A stretch of DNA of 64,000 nt from Apium graveolens. Taxonomy: Eukaryota; Streptophyta; Magnoliopsida; Apiales; Apiaceae. Under the pieces are notes generated by a model that had not been told where the DNA came from, did no database searches, and worked only from the letters and a program-made list of their open reading frames with translations. The translations under genes were made by a program, and so were the position numbers. The stretch covers positions 176,030,623-176,094,622 of the forward strand of contig NC_133650.1 in assembly GCF_009905375.1 (NCBI RefSeq), given 5' to 3'. Positions within the stretch are counted from its first letter, which is position 1. Every line of letters begins with the position of its first letter. This document shows, piece by piece, positions 12,057-24,485 of this stretch.

Positions 12057-12472
12057 CCCTTATATTTATTTTTTTTTGCCAGCAGCCGCCTGTTTTTTTT
12101 CTCCTCGATCAGCGTGCCTGACAACTCTGTCTTCTTTCTTCTTTCACGCAGCAGACAGATTATGCAGAGCAGATACAGTACAGATTTATATACATACAAT
12201 ACATATATATATAATTATTTAATTATGAATTTTAATTGTAATAATTTCAAAAATTCATAATAAAAAATCTATACATCCTAAAATTATGAAAAAAATACCC
12301 AGACGATCTACAACACTTGTAGAACCCAGATCAACATTCAAAATTATTCTGAGAAACGATTTCTCATCAGAAAAAATTAATCCATGATATAACTTGTAAA
12401 AATCATAATTAATTCATACAAGCACATAAAATTTTGAAATTTTTACCACAGATCTATATGCATACAACCTAT

Positions 12473-12484
12473 GCTCTGATGCCA
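12473..12484 (-). other. Copia-2 primer-binding site (tRNA-iMet type)
   Basis: On the minus strand the sequence TGGCATCAGAGC starts one base after the 5' LTR end. It differs by one base from TGGTATCAGAGC, complementary to the 3' end of initiator methionine tRNA; copia-1 keeps the exact form. Confidence 0.9.
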
Positions 12485-12485
12485 T

Positions 12486-14157
12486 TGTTGGATTTTAATC
12501 GCAGTGGGGGCATGGAAAAACACTTTTACACATACAAAATCCAAATAAAAGCATATAAATCGTGAATAAAAATTCGAGGGATCGAATCTAACCTTTTAAA
12601 AATAATTCGGAGATAACGATCACAGATCCTTAGCAGTTGCTCCTCAAGTGTGAAGCACTCCACCGGTATCCACCAAGAAAACGATGTTAAGGAGGAAGAA
12701 GGAGGTGGAGAGAATTGGGTTTTCCAAACTTTTTGGGTTTTCGGGTTTGATGTGGGTTAGAATAAAATAGGGTCTATAATAGTGTATTTATAGGCAAAAT
12801 TTTTAGCTGAAATTTTCCCATAAATATTATTATTATTATCCCATTTATTATTCTCATTAATAATTAAAACACCTTTTAATCATTAATCCTTTTTCTAAAC
12901 ACTTTAGAAATAATTCTCTCTCTTGATTTAATTTCCAAAAATTAAATCCTTAATTCATAATATTAAGAACTTTTCTTAATTAATTTATAATCAATTAAAT
13001 CTCATTTAATCAATTATTAAATTTACCAATTAATTATTTATTTCATAAATAAACAATTATTAGCCATTATTAATTAATTCCTCCACCATTAAATCATTCT
13101 CTTTTTATGGTGTGACCCTGTAGGTTCAATATTAAGCCGGTAGTAGAAATACATAATAATAAAACTATTTTATCATTATTTATATAAATTCTCTAATTTA
13201 TTAAATATGATTAATTAATTAATCACATTTATTCTACATCATGAGGGATACTTCTCAGCATATCGCGACTATCCGGATAATACGAATTCACTGCTTAGAA
13301 TACCAAGAACCTATTCAGTGAATAGTTACCGTACAATAAACTCCTTCTACCCTACAATGTCCCGATTAAATACAAGACATGGATCTCGTGTCAAGCCTAT
13401 CTAATTCAATCACTTGCTTACCATTTACTATGCGTAGTTCTATGCAAATTAGAAACTCCTTTCTAATTTCATTCACTCTGGCCAGAGATTCCTGAACTAG
13501 CATAAGTGGATCAGCCTTGAACATTCGCTTCCTTCACTGGAAGGGGTAGATCCTTTATTGATCATACACTATCTTCGTGTACAAATTCCTATACCCAGAA
13601 GAGCCCTAATAATTGTCCCTGGAGACTAAGAACTAAACCAAAGCATAGTTCAGTGTACACAAGATGACTATGATGACCTCAAGTCTAAGGATACTTGTAC
13701 AACTATCACTAAGCGAACAACTACTGACACGTGAGTGAACTCCATCAGTTGTTCAGCTGGGCGAGTCATGTTCAGTGAACTTATTCTATAATAAGCACCT
13801 ACATACTAGCTATAGTGTCACCACACAAATGTCTATGAGAACAGACATCCTTCATAATGAAGCAAGCATAGTATGTACCGATCTTTGTGGATTATTAATT
13901 ACCAGTTAGTAATCCTATGACGAGGAACTATTTAAGTTTAGAGTTATCATCTTTTTAGGTCTCACTATTATGATCTCATCATAATCCATAAAAAGCTTTA
14001 CTCTAAACTATGGTATATCTTATTTAAACACTTAAATAGATAAAGCCCGTAATAAAACAAAACAAGTCTTTATTAATATCAATGAAATCAAAACAGATTA
14101 CATAAAAGTTATTCCTAAATCCTAATACATGATTGGACTTAGGACATATTCCTTTCA
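12486..14157 (-). repeat. Copia-2 5' LTR
   Basis: 1672 bp; begins TGAAAGGAATATG and ends AAATCCAACA on the minus strand. The promoter would lie here: a TATA box is at 12785-12792 (plus-strand TATTTATA). It is nearly the same as the 3' LTR, with about 25 differences seen by eye, mostly transitions. Confidence 0.95.
12785..12792 (-). promoter_or_regulatory. TATA box of the copia-2 5' LTR
   Basis: Reads TATAAATA on the minus strand, preceded by TTTGCC and followed by CACTATTATAGACCC, where transcription could start about 30 bp downstream. The same string is conserved in all four LTRs of the family (6475-6482, 45051-45058, 51378-51385). Confidence 0.7.
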
Positions 14158-14162
14158 GTACT

Positions 14163-16175
14163 ATCTTGAGATAAGCCAGGACCATGTTACGAAATAACTA
14201 AATGACCTTTGAGATGCATGTATCCCAATAAAGACATATGGTTAATAATGGTATTAAGCTGCTATCGTTGCTTTGATTGAAACTCTTCTGCAATTTTATC
14301 TGCTTCATGTCATGAAAGTACGTCAGGATCTGGAGTGTTCTTCATGAATTATGAAAGGTGATTATGTTAACTCCTTAGAAGAATTTGATATGACAGGTAT
14401 GGACTCTGTATGGTTAGCTATTAAGATTCCAAGGAAAACGAATGACGACAGTAGATCAGTAGTGGACCCCAGTAATGCAGCAACGATTCTTTGAATAATG
14501 AGCCGATTACAACCGTGAGAGTTGTAGTGTAATGGATGTTAAGATTGGGTACCACTAATCAGGTTGTGGTGATGTATAAATTATCATTAATAGACTAATT
14601 AAGTCGATTATTTATCTATTGAATACTTATTCCTTCCTATCAATAGAGAGTCGTATTACTATACGAGGAAGGTTGCGGTGCAAGTATAGAATTCTAGTAA
14701 CGATGATGTCTAGAATGAAATCCCAGATTCGATTTTTGATGTCGAGGGAGTTTCAAAGGTGATTGTGTATAATCTCGAGCAAGAGCATGGGTCCATAGAA
14801 TGATGGACAGAATATCAAAAATATTTAGGCATGTGAAATACGATGCTATAATACCTGATGTTGATATATATATGTATATGTTTTGTTCTCCTATGACAAA
14901 CCTCTATAGTTCAGAGGTAGATTCCAAGCCAGTTATTTTGTGGCAGTATATTTTATATATATACAATTCTCTTCAATTCATTCTTTTCTCTCCTTTTCAT
15001 TTTGTATAAGCTGAGAAGAACAACCCTTCCAGAAGGGGAGGTATTGCCGAATGACTATCTATCTGTGTGATAGAAGCCTAGTAGGATACCACTTGTTGTT
15101 TAATTGTTTGTCAAGTACTAAAGGATGGCCACCTTCTGTACTAACTATGCGATATAACAAGTGTTTATGATCATAGTGATCTCTCAATAAATTCTTATTA
15201 CTTCTATATGAAGGACCAAGCTTTTGAAGATAGAAGCAGCTAGAAAGGAGTAGTACCAGTGCGGTGGTATTCCGAATCTAACACGTTCGTGATACTAAGG
15301 TTGACGTGGTTATTAAAAGGTTATAAAACTCTAGCGAGTAAAGATCTAGAATAGTATTATGTATGGAAGATAGTAACGCTTACGAACAAGAAAAGTAGGA
15401 GTATTGAGAAGCAAAAGCTATAGTGCTAGAAGCTATTATGAGAGTCTGTGCAATAGACTTGAAAGAATTTGGAATGATCACTTAACGCGGATTGAGTTTT
15501 CTTACGATAATAGATCGTATGTCAGTATCGAGATATCGCCATACGAGATCCTTGAGGGAACACAATGTCGATCTCCCTTATGTTAGGATGATGTTGCAGA
15601 GCGCAAGATGCTCGGACCAGCAGTGGTCCAAAGGACCAAGGATATAATAGATCTAATCAGAGGACAGCTGGTAGTAGCCCAAGATGGACATAAGAAGTAT
15701 GTTGATTTGACACGAAAGGACAAAGAATAGGAAGTAGGGGACCTAGTAATATTAAAGGTATCCCTTGGAAAGGATTGATGAGGTTCGGAAAAAAAGGAAA
15801 GCTAAGTCCACAATTTGTTGGACCCTTGGATATATTAAGACATATTGGGAAGTTAGCATATGAGCTAGCCCTACCCCCCGAAACTGTAGCAAGTTCATAA
15901 CATGTTCCACGTATCAATGTTAAGGAAGTGTAATTCGGATGCCAGACAAATAGGGGCATATAAGCGCATAGACATGCAACCAGACGTAACCTATATGGAG
16001 CAACCAAGAAGGGTATAGATTGAAAAGGAACGAGTGCTTAGGAGAAGGGTTATCAAACTAGTCAGAGTTTGATGGTAGAACCACAATGTGGGAAAATTTA
16101 CTTGAGAGTTAGAAAGTGCAATGCTAAGAGAGTATCACTATTCATTTTCTATCTAATTCCGGGACGGAATCCTTT
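14163..16175 (+). pseudogene. Family B internal region, right piece (IN remnant)
   Basis: This continues B after copia-2. Most of 14163-15400 is unreadable decay. From about 15404 the frame shows integrase: YESLCNRLERIWNDHL, then EGTQCRSPLC, and in broken frames at 15600-15930 VVQRTKDIIDLIRGQL, AQDGHKKYVDLTRKDKE, EVGDLV and GKLSPQFVGPLDILRHIG with AYELALPP. The last block is the GPY/F region of chromovirus integrases. Stops interrupt it at several places. The same features appear in B' on the minus strand at about 52510-53020. No chromodomain can be recognised. RT and RNase H are not visible in this copy. Confidence 0.75.
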
Positions 16176-16189
16176 TAAGGAGGGGAGAC
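16176..16189 (+). other. Family B polypurine tract
   Basis: TAAGGAGGGGAGAC follows AATCCTTT and directly precedes the LTR start TGTAATAACCCC. B' has the same tract inverted at 52238-52251. Confidence 0.85.
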
Positions 16190-18894
16190 TGTAATAACCC
16201 CAAAATTTTGGACTTTTTGTAACCCTTATGAATAGTGATTTTGCTGATTATGCTGAATAAGAAAATTTTTCATGCCTCACTTTGTAGAGGTTCTTTTATT
16301 GTTATTCTGAGATCTTATTAGTACTCTATATGGTATATAAGTGTATGTAAAGATCATCAGAATCCAAATTCGAACACTTTGATTTTTCCCGAAAATCCAC
16401 CAGATACCGAAAGAATTGAGTATAAGGTAACAGGATAAAAAGGATTTAAATTCAAGGATTATAAGAGGGGATCATAAAAAGGAATATAATGTATTGAGAA
16501 AGGTTAAGGGAACCCAAGTAATAAGATCCCGGGTATGATCCCTCAAACGATAAACGAGAACGAAAGTTAAGCGAACCGTATAACAGATCAGCGATCATTA
16601 GCCAAGTAATTAGGAGTTAATCAAAGAGGTTAGTGATGATGATGTCATCACACCAACAAGAAGAAGACAAGTGTGGGAAGATGACATAAGTGGATGACAT
16701 AAGCATGACCAAATAGGAAGGATTTGTTGGTTGATTATAAGCCACACAATTTTTACCATGGTAAAAGGTTAATTAACAAACAAAAAGGAAGCAACCAAGC
16801 AAACACATTCATTTCTCCCCCCCCCCCATCTCCTTGCTCACGGTTTTTTGAAGAAAAACAAGAAGAAAAATTTCCAAACCCAAGCTCCACTCAATCATAA
16901 TTCAAGAGGTTTGTTTCCTTGGATTCTATATTTCATAACTAAGAAGAGCAAGTAGTTTGAGTGCTTGAATCCAAGGTTTGCTAGCTCAAATAAATCATTT
17001 TAGTTTAGGGTGAATAGTAACTTTCAAGAACAAATTTTTGATTCTTGATTTTATTTGTAAGGTCAAGGTAGCTTAAGCATAGATTAAGGCTTCCATGGGC
17101 ATTCCAAGGATCTTTCATTGATTCAAAGCTTCAAGGAAGGTATAATCTCTTAATCTAGCCTTATCATTGAATATTAAGAGCTTGTTATGAGTATTATAGT
17201 TCATGAGAAGCATGATTATTGTATATTTAAAGTTGGGTTGGTTTTGTAATGTTTTTGAAGTAGTAAATCTTGATTATTGGTTAATGAACTTAAGTATAGC
17301 TTTTAGTTCATGACTGAGAGTATTATAAATTGGAAATCTTGAGATGTTGGGGCTGTTGTAGTAAAGTATGGATGGAGTTTGGTTGTAGTAATGATTGTGG
17401 GTTGATTGTGGATTGATTGGAGTAGTATAAATTTTGGTAATCGCGTAAGCATAGTCGTCGTAATGCCCGATTTACCTTAGACTGATTTTGTTCTTAACAT
17501 CAGGAACCGTGAACTCACTGTTAGGTTTTAACCATTTCCATTTTTAGATAGTTCATGTTACGAGCTTCGTTTTGATATGTGGTTCTCTTGAATCCGATGT
17601 ACGGTTTAGGAGAAACGACCGTTTTAAGTAACGGTGTTTCGCGAACGAACCATTACCCCTCGCCTTACTTTGAAACCTTGGTTAAGGACCTTAAATGACT
17701 AATTGGGGTATGAAACATTTATGTCAAGTGGATTAGGCAGTTTTTAAGGTACTCGCGAAAGAATCGCCTTAAAATTCTTAATGGTTAATTTATTAAAAAT
17801 GGTGGAGTTGAGGGTACTAAAATGACTTATGTGATTCGTTAAGCATAGAAGTGACCATAAGCGAACGTTAGGGTTCAATTGGTTAAAGTCTAGTTTCTTA
17901 AGCGACCGGGGTTTAATTCCAACTTATGTTGTTGTTCATAGGTTATCGGACCCACTCTAATCTTAAGTCTATCCGGGAACACTCAGGCAAGTTTTCTACC
18001 CGTTATACTGTTGTTGTGATGTATATATGTATATGTATTATCTTGTGATAAGTGCATGATTGTTATTAGCAAATCTTGCAATATATTGGAGCATGTGATA
18101 TGGTATATATGCATGTTTGTTTCGTAATCTTGATATCTAATTGTTGATTCAATTGCTTATAAACTGCATAATACCTATACTAGAGATAAGCAGTAGTTGT
18201 GTATGCCCTTAGTATAGGGGACCCAAAGGTGAACATTTTCTAAACCAGGAGTCGATGTTCCCGAGTATATTATATATATATATATAGTTTTCAAAACTAT
18301 TAATTGAATAAGGTTTATTCGATAACTTTATTTTATTTAATGAATATTATTTTGAATATTCATTCGAGGACTTATGACTCCGCTTATTTTATTAAATAAT
18401 ATTCTTTATTTTATTAAAGAATGATGTTTTGATAATCAAACTTATTTTCGATTATTCAAATAAAGATCGTACTTTCATATAAGTATATCTTTGGTTATTT
18501 ATTATTCATTTCAAGTATGAGTTTTTAAACTTCTACTTCATTTATTTTTATAAGGATTATCCTTATGATGATATTATTTAAATAATAATATTCAGATATT
18601 TTCTAAATGTATCGAGACAGATTTATTTCATTAAATCAGCATTACTCCAAACATTCTTAAAAATATTTTCGAGTCTTCAAAATGATTTTTAAAAGTTAGA
18701 GCAGATCCCAAAACTCATTTTTATATTTAAGATCTTCCTTTCGAAGGGGATTTAAATACTCACTCAAAACCTGAGGGATCCGGCTCTGTGGTGTATTTTA
18801 TATTCGCAACAAGGTTGCTGTTTTGATAAATGAATTGATTACTTACCCAACATTCGGGAAGTAAGTCCATCTATTTGAGTCGGCATAAGCAACA

Positions 18895-18979
18895 TGGGCT
18901 CAGTGGGCGTCCATGAAAGTGTAAGTGGCTCAGTGAGAGTCCATCAAATGCGTAAGTGGCTGAGTGGAAGTCCGGCATA
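18895..18979 (+). repeat. Short tandem repeat in B LTR (three units of about 32 bp)
   Basis: Units share the core GGCTCAGTGRGMGTCCAT followed by AARTGYGTAAGT. The B' LTR has quite different sequence at the matching place (58790-59265), so this segment is not shared by the two B copies. Confidence 0.6.
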
Positions 18980-19592
18980 AGGTCCTAATACGGACAGGGT
19001 GATGACCAGTGGGGGATTCTTCCATCTACTAGTAGAAAAGGTTACTTATTGGTATCTTTGCCTGATCAGCAAGATATCAGGTTTATGCCAATGTTTTCTC
19101 CTTTCCAAATTTATTGGATATTGCAACTCTGTTTATAATTTTCATAAAAGAGGTTTTCAAGGAGTGTATGAAATGTATATATATAGGTGTATATATATAT
19201 CGGGACTTAATGAAGCATCTCGTAACTTCTTTATTTATAATGATATTCAAAGATTGAATCTATCCAAGTCTTTTCTTGTAGTCTCATCTATGTGATGAAT
19301 TTTTGAAACTGATTATACCTTGAATGGTGGTAGTTCAAGTAGCATTCGGAAAAGATATAAGTATATTGAAGTATCTTGTAACTTCATCTTTTCAACTTAT
19401 ATTTGGTTAATGATTATCTTATGCATGACAAAGATTTTCATAAAAACGTTGAGACATGGTTAGATATATGAGATCACCTTGCAATGATATTTTTATACAG
19501 TTATAAACTGGAACTCTGTGTTTATTATGCATGGAAGAGGACTTCCAAGATTTTGAAAAGTATATGTACATATATACTGAATATTTTGCGAC

Positions 19593-19784
19593 TTGGTCGC
19601 GTTAAGAGATCAAACTTGGTTCATTTCTTTTGACCAAGACTTTCATGAGTACTATGAGAATGCTCATATATTGTTAATTATTATACATATTATTTCGGTG
19701 GGCTTGTTGCTCACCCTTTCTTTCTTCTTTCATCACACAACAACAGATAGACAAGATGAACAGGACCAATCTCCCAATTTGTGA
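19593..19784 (+). other. Conserved open frame with membrane-like segment in B LTR
   Basis: A 60-codon frame contains a hydrophobic stretch (ILLIIIHIISVGLLLTLSFF) followed by HHTTTDRQDEQDQ. Related open frames occur in both LTRs of B' on the minus strand (42409-42639 and 58135-58365). There is no in-frame ATG: the frame opens at TTG, which makes translation doubtful. B and B' differ by compensating one-base indels just before the hydrophobic part. I record it as a conserved block, not as a gene. Confidence 0.35.
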
Positions 19785-20152
19785 GCGGATAGGAAACGTT
19801 CCGTAGTTTCCTGTAAGCGTTGATGCCGCCGTAGCTGAGGTAGAAACTACCAATAGGCGAGGTTTTCAACTATTGATGTACCAGACTTATGTATATTATG
19901 AATTGTAATAATGTCAAAGAATATGTAAATTTATTCAGAAACCCTTTTGAGGTGTAATGACTTATAATTGTGGAATGAAATGACTTGTGTTATTTTTGGT
20001 ATTCATCTTTGAGACTATAACTTGTGGTGTGTGTGTATATATTGTGGGGTCACAGTACGCAGTAGTTGGTTGACTGTTAAGATTAAGTATTGATAAGGGA
20101 AATGGAACTCGTGATAACCCGAATCCCCGACCCCGGATTTGGGGGTGTTACA

Positions 20153-21108
20153 TTGGTTTCCTAGCTTCTACAGATTTTGAAGAAATGTTTTCAGCTTGGG
20201 AAGGTCCTTGTGGGTGTTCCTGTGTTTGTACTTCCACAGGTTCAGGGACCATGGCTGTGCTAGATTGTGCATTAGATCTCATATCTGGCATTGGGTAAGG
20301 GTAAGTCCTAAACCTCTCCATCATAAATGGAGTGATTTTCAGACTTACATTTACCTTATTCTTTGTAGTAAGTGAGCCAAATATTATTTTGGACACTTGC
20401 TTACAATTGCCAATTTTTGTACTATCAATACCATTTAACAAATGTATGTCTGTTACTTTATTATTTAAAGTAGACATAATAAACCTAGGAAATAATATTT
20501 CCTTACCTCTAGCTGACAGGGGCATTGTTAGCCTGGTTGCAAGTTCTTCCAGGATCAATAGACCAACATTCATGTGTCTGTTGTGGGCAATTGAGTACAC
20601 CAACTTTTGCACCACACTTGATATGTTGTCATACCCTGTCTTCCTGCATGTGAAGGCCCTCACCACAGAATCAAAGACAAAGGACCACTCCTTCCTTAGA
20701 TTTGTCATGTTCAAGCTTGACAGGTTAATTCTTCCACCATAATTGATGAAGTCCATAAACTCATTCAGTTCATCATGAGTTGGCACCTCCACCAGATTCT
20801 TAGTTGGCAGCCCTAAAGCTCTATTCACATCTTGATCATTAAACTCAATTTGTTGGCCTCCAATGGTGCAGGTCACCACCATAGAGAGAGTTGTTAGTCA
20901 TATCAGTCCTCACCACTGTTGTAGTCCAAAATTCATGCAGAACATCCAGATACAGAACAGGGTTGGCAGTCAAAGCTTCTGCAAGATAAGATTCATCCAA
21001 AAGTTTCACAAACCCCTTGAAACTGTCAGGAGCTTGGTTAGCATCAGTAAAAGCAAGGTAGTTTGTTCCCTTCTCTAGAATAGTGGCTCTAACAACATTG
21101 AATGCCAT
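20153..21108 (-). pseudogene. Element C extra ORF (env-position protein), truncated
   Basis: The start is an ATG at 21108 (MAFNVVRATILEKGTNYLAF). A frameshift near 20870 moves the reading into the frame 20882-20148 (GGQQIEFNDQDVNRALGLPT). The protein is cut by the B insertion after about 320 residues. It contains the pattern EWSFVFDSVVRAF, then LVYSIAHNRHMNVGLLILEE, an all-helical looking stretch that resembles the uncharacterised plant-retrotransposon protein domain also seen in element D (31634-32179). I see no signal peptide and no clear membrane segment, so 'env' refers only to position. The C-terminal half of the same protein type is seen in C'' (28088-28683, 40077-40702). The function is unknown to me. 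Confidence 0.7.
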
Positions 21109-21224
21109 TGTTGATTGATGAGAATGAATGGGTAAGAAATTTTTTTGAGAAAGGAGTAAAAGCGAGAGAGAACTCGATTTTGGATTGAAAAGCTAGGTCA
21201 CTTGAGTTCTCGAAAATGTAAGTA

Positions 21225-21760
21225 TGTATATGTATCGAGAAGTCTGGGTATTTATAGTAAAAGCTAATGACTTGTCGAGAAGTCAAAAATAGACGTTTGA
21301 AGTATACTTATCGAGAAGTCATTTTGAAATGAGAGACATCTCGATAAGTCATTTTATTTATTTTTGTAGAAAACAAATAAAGATTGATTCATTGAGATGT
21401 AAAATAAATACCCAGTTTGTCCAAATTGGACTAAAAAGTTTAAAATTTTTATTTGAATAAATTCATAATAAAATTAGAATATTTTTGCCAAGAGTATTTT
21501 ACCAGAATAATTTATTAGTTTAAATTATTTCAGTTTTGAGTTATTGATAAGTCTAAAAAAATAATACTTGTAGACAACTCTGTAAGTTAACACTTGTAAA
21601 GAACTCTATAGTGACTTATCGATAAATCATAATAATACTTGTCGAGGAGTCACTCGAGAAGTCAGTGAATTGACTTGTCGAGGACTCATTCGAGAAGTCT
21701 TAAAATGACTTGTCGATAAGTCAATTTAGACTTATCGAGAACTCAGTTCTCTATATACTC
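21225..21760 (-). repeat. TCGA-centred repeat array upstream of the element C extra ORF
   Basis: At least ten copies of a near-palindrome of the type GACTTRTCGAGAAGTC (variants with GATAAGTC or GAACTC) occur at irregular spacing. The array sits between the pol stop (about 21998) and the extra-ORF ATG (21108). The same motif is repeated in the C LTR at 27360-27830. The rest of the 0.9-kb spacer is AT-rich and without features. Confidence 0.75.
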
Positions 21761-21997
21761 CTGATCAATTTTAATTATGCCTTGTGATAATTTTATATAT
21801 TAAGAATATAAATTTCCAGTTGAGCAGTTTACTTAGAATTTGAAAATTTTCAAGTTGAATTTTCATTTTTGAAGAATAAATATGCAGAGATTTCTGAAAT
21901 ATTTATATTTCATATTTCAGTTAATTTCTAATAAAATCAAATTAATGTTGATTCATTGGAAATTAATCTGCTGCAACACACTAGCTGAGATCTTGCC

Positions 21998-24442
21998 TTA
22001 GGATGAAGAATTTAGCATTTCAATTTCATCTATAAGTCTAGTGAAAGTAGCTTCATCCAAAGATTTAGTAAAAATGTCAGCTAGTTGTTTTTCCGTTGGG
22101 ACAAAAATAAGCTCAATGGTACCATTTGCAGCATGTTCAATAATAAAATGGTACCTTACATCAATGTGCTTTGTTCTAGAATGATTAACTGGATTAGCCA
22201 CAATAGATATAGCACTAGTATTGTCACACATAATGGGAATTTTGTGTAACACTAGTCCATAGTCCATTAGCTTATTTCTAATTCAAAGCACTTGAGCACA
22301 GCAACTTCCAGCAGCTATGTATTCAGCTTCGGCTGTGGAAGTTGACACAGATTGTTGTGTCTTTCTATGCCAGGATACAAGTCTTTGTCCAAGAAATTGA
22401 CAGCTCCCACTTGTACTCTTTCTGTCCACCCTGCATCCAGCAAAATCTGCATATGTGTAACCAACAACTTCAAAGCCAGTTCCCTTAGGATATTATAATC
22501 CCAAGTTAGGAGTCCCCTTCCAGTATCTGAAAATTCTTTTAACAGCCATCAAATGTGATTCTTTTGGATTGGCTTGAAATCTTGCACAAAGACATGTTGC
22601 AAACATTATATCTGGTCTACTTGCAGTCAAGTAAAGCAATGATCCAATCAGGGTCCATTAGAGCTTCTTCAGTTTTCTTGGGCTCAACTTGAGATAGAAA
22701 GCATGCATGTAGGCACTCATTAGCAGTTGCACTCCTAGTCCTTACACCAGCATTTGGATCACCAATTATTGTATTTGGGTTGTGACTTCTATCCCATTTT
22801 CTGGTGTGAGTTTGTTGACTGGTGCCTTCATCATTTTCTTCATTATTGGTATGATTTGTAGATTCTTCTTCTCTTTCTCCCCCTGAGTTTCTGCTATCAA
22901 AATCAGATGTTTGAGATGAGCTTCCATTTCCATGATTCTCTTGTCCTGTAGATTCTTCATTTATGATTTATTGTGCATTTTCTTCACCATCTTCATCAGA
23001 ATCACTGTTGATGTTAAGATTTTCAAATACAAGGGCTTCAGCTTCATTTTCATTAAGGCATTCAAAGCCTGGACATTTGTCATCATCAAAAGTCACATAT
23101 GTGCTTTCCATGATTTTCTTTTGATCAATCACATAAACTTTGTAGGCAGTTCTCTCCAATGAATATCCCAGAAAAATTGTTTCAAAAACTTTTGAGTCAA
23201 ATTTTCCCACATATTCAGAGTTGTCTTTTAGAATGTAACACTTGCTTTCAAACACATGAAGATGCTTTACTGTAGGCTTTCTTTTAGACATGATTGAGTA
23301 GGGTGATTTTCCATGCATTTTGTTGATGAGATATCTATTTTGAGTGTAGCATGCAGTGTTAACAGCTTCTTCCCAAAAACTAGTTGGCAAATTGGCATCT
23401 TGCAGCATTGTCCTTGCAGCTTCTAGTAATATTCTATTCTCTCTCTCAACTACACCATTTTGTTGAGGTGTTCTAGCTCCACAAAATTCTTGGGCAATGC
23501 CTTTGCTTTTGTAGAATTCACTCAATGTTACATTTCTGAATTCTGTACCATTATCACTTCTCAATCTTTTCACACAGTTATGATCTTCAGCCTATTTTTC
23601 TATCTTCTTTATGGGCTCAATAATGATGTATGGAGTTTCATCCTTAGAATGCATAAATTCCACCTAGGTGTACCTTGAGAAATCATCCACCATCACAAGT
23701 GCATATTTATTCCTTGAAATTTATAAGACATTTACTGGCCCAAACAAGTCTATGTGAATAAGTTGCAATGGTGCACTTATGGAATTTATAGTTTTTGTTT
23801 TGTGACTTGATCTTTTCATTTTTCCCTTCTGACATGCCTCATAAACTTCAATTTGGGCAAACTCCAGTTTTGGCATGTCTCTCACCAACTCTTTCTTGAC
23901 CAGAGTATTGATTGCTTTGTAGTTTAGATATGAAAGTCTCTTGTGCCATAGTTTGTTCTGCACTGTGGTTGCCTTGGTGTAGAAGCAACAAATTCCACCC
24001 TCATTTGTTGAGTCCAAGTCTGCAACAAATAAGCTTCCTTTCCTTGCTCCTTTCAAAGCAACTTCACCAGTTTTCTTGCTGATAAAAGTGCATTCTTCTT
24101 TGTTGAATAAGACTTCAAAACCTTTATCTGTGAATTGGCTGACACTAAGAAGATTCACTTCAAGACCAGCTACCAGTGCTACATCATCAATGACAACATT
24201 TCAAAAACAATCTTGCCATATCCCATTGTGAATCCTTTACTATTATCTCGAAAGGTCACCAAAGGGCCAGGCTTCTCCTCAAATTGTGATAGCAGGGCTT
24301 TATCACTTGTCATATGCCTGGAACATCCACTGTCAATGATCCAAATGACCTTCTTCACTTTTCCCTGCACACAATGAGTTTTAAGTGTGTTTAGTAACCC
24401 AAGCAGTGTTGGGTACTTTCTTCTTGTTAACTGATCTAGCAA
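21998..24442 (-). pseudogene. Element C pol (protease, IN, deleted RT, RNase H)
   Basis: Minus-strand pol in broken frames. Protease: VIWIIDSGCSRHMTS (24179-24442), with the DSG active site. IN N-terminus: 23721-24158; the zinc finger has lost ligands (RLSYLN for RLSHLN and VYEAC for VCEAC). IN core: IDLFGPV, RLRSDNGTEF and PQQNGVVERENR give the D, D and E residues (22968-23573). An Asp/Glu-rich tail follows. At about 22645 the linker ending EALMDPDW jumps straight to [11 protein letters not shown], so the RT fingers, palm and YVDD box are deleted. RNase H follows, with AGCRVDRKSTSG, STAEAEYIAA and NSRTKHID-type NHSRTKHIDVRYHF, and ends at 21998. The protein cannot reverse-transcribe. Confidence 0.85.
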
Positions 24443-24485
24443 AAGTAGAGTGAGTTGTTTCAGATAAAATAGAATTCAGTGACTG

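Larger units (their letters stand above)
6176..14157 (-). mobile_element. Copia-2: complete-ended non-autonomous Ty1/copia retrotransposon
   Basis: This 7982-bp element reads on the minus strand. It has two 1672-bp LTRs (6176-7847 and 12486-14157), a tRNA-iMet-type PBS, a PPT, one long gag-protease frame and a wrecked pol. Plus-strand ends are TGTTGGATTTT and ATTCCTTTCA. It is flanked by GTACT (6171-6175 and 14158-14162), and B' keeps the empty site at about 54266-54270, which proves the boundaries. The LTRs differ at about 25 positions by my reading. Copia-1 is a second copy with the same internal deletions, so the family moved in this reduced form. It lies antisense to its host element B. 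Confidence 0.93.
16190..20152 (+). repeat. Family B 3' LTR (3963 bp)
   Basis: Begins TGTAATAACCCC and ends GGGGGTGTTACA; the two ends form an imperfect inverted repeat longer than the usual TG/CA. It aligns in reverse with the B' LTR at 57806-61791. Relative to that LTR it has one copy, not six, of the 55-bp unit (near 18325-18390). It has its own 3-unit repeat at 18895-18979 and an AT microsatellite at about 18264-18286. A C-run is at about 16816-16826. It is followed by C sequence, so TTGGT (20153-20157) should be the target duplication; the partner is off-window. Confidence 0.88.

Noticed and set aside
12008..12222. Small ORFs across the copia-2 leader (both strands)
   Set aside because: They run through the palindrome array and low-complexity sequence; matching frames in copia-1 are not preserved. 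Shadows of the non-coding leader.
18264..18286. AT microsatellite as a regulatory site (also 60105-60127)
   Set aside because: Simple repeat at the same place in both B LTRs; nothing beyond low complexity is seen.
20332..20742. 136-codon plus-strand ORF
   Set aside because: Antisense shadow of the element C extra ORF.
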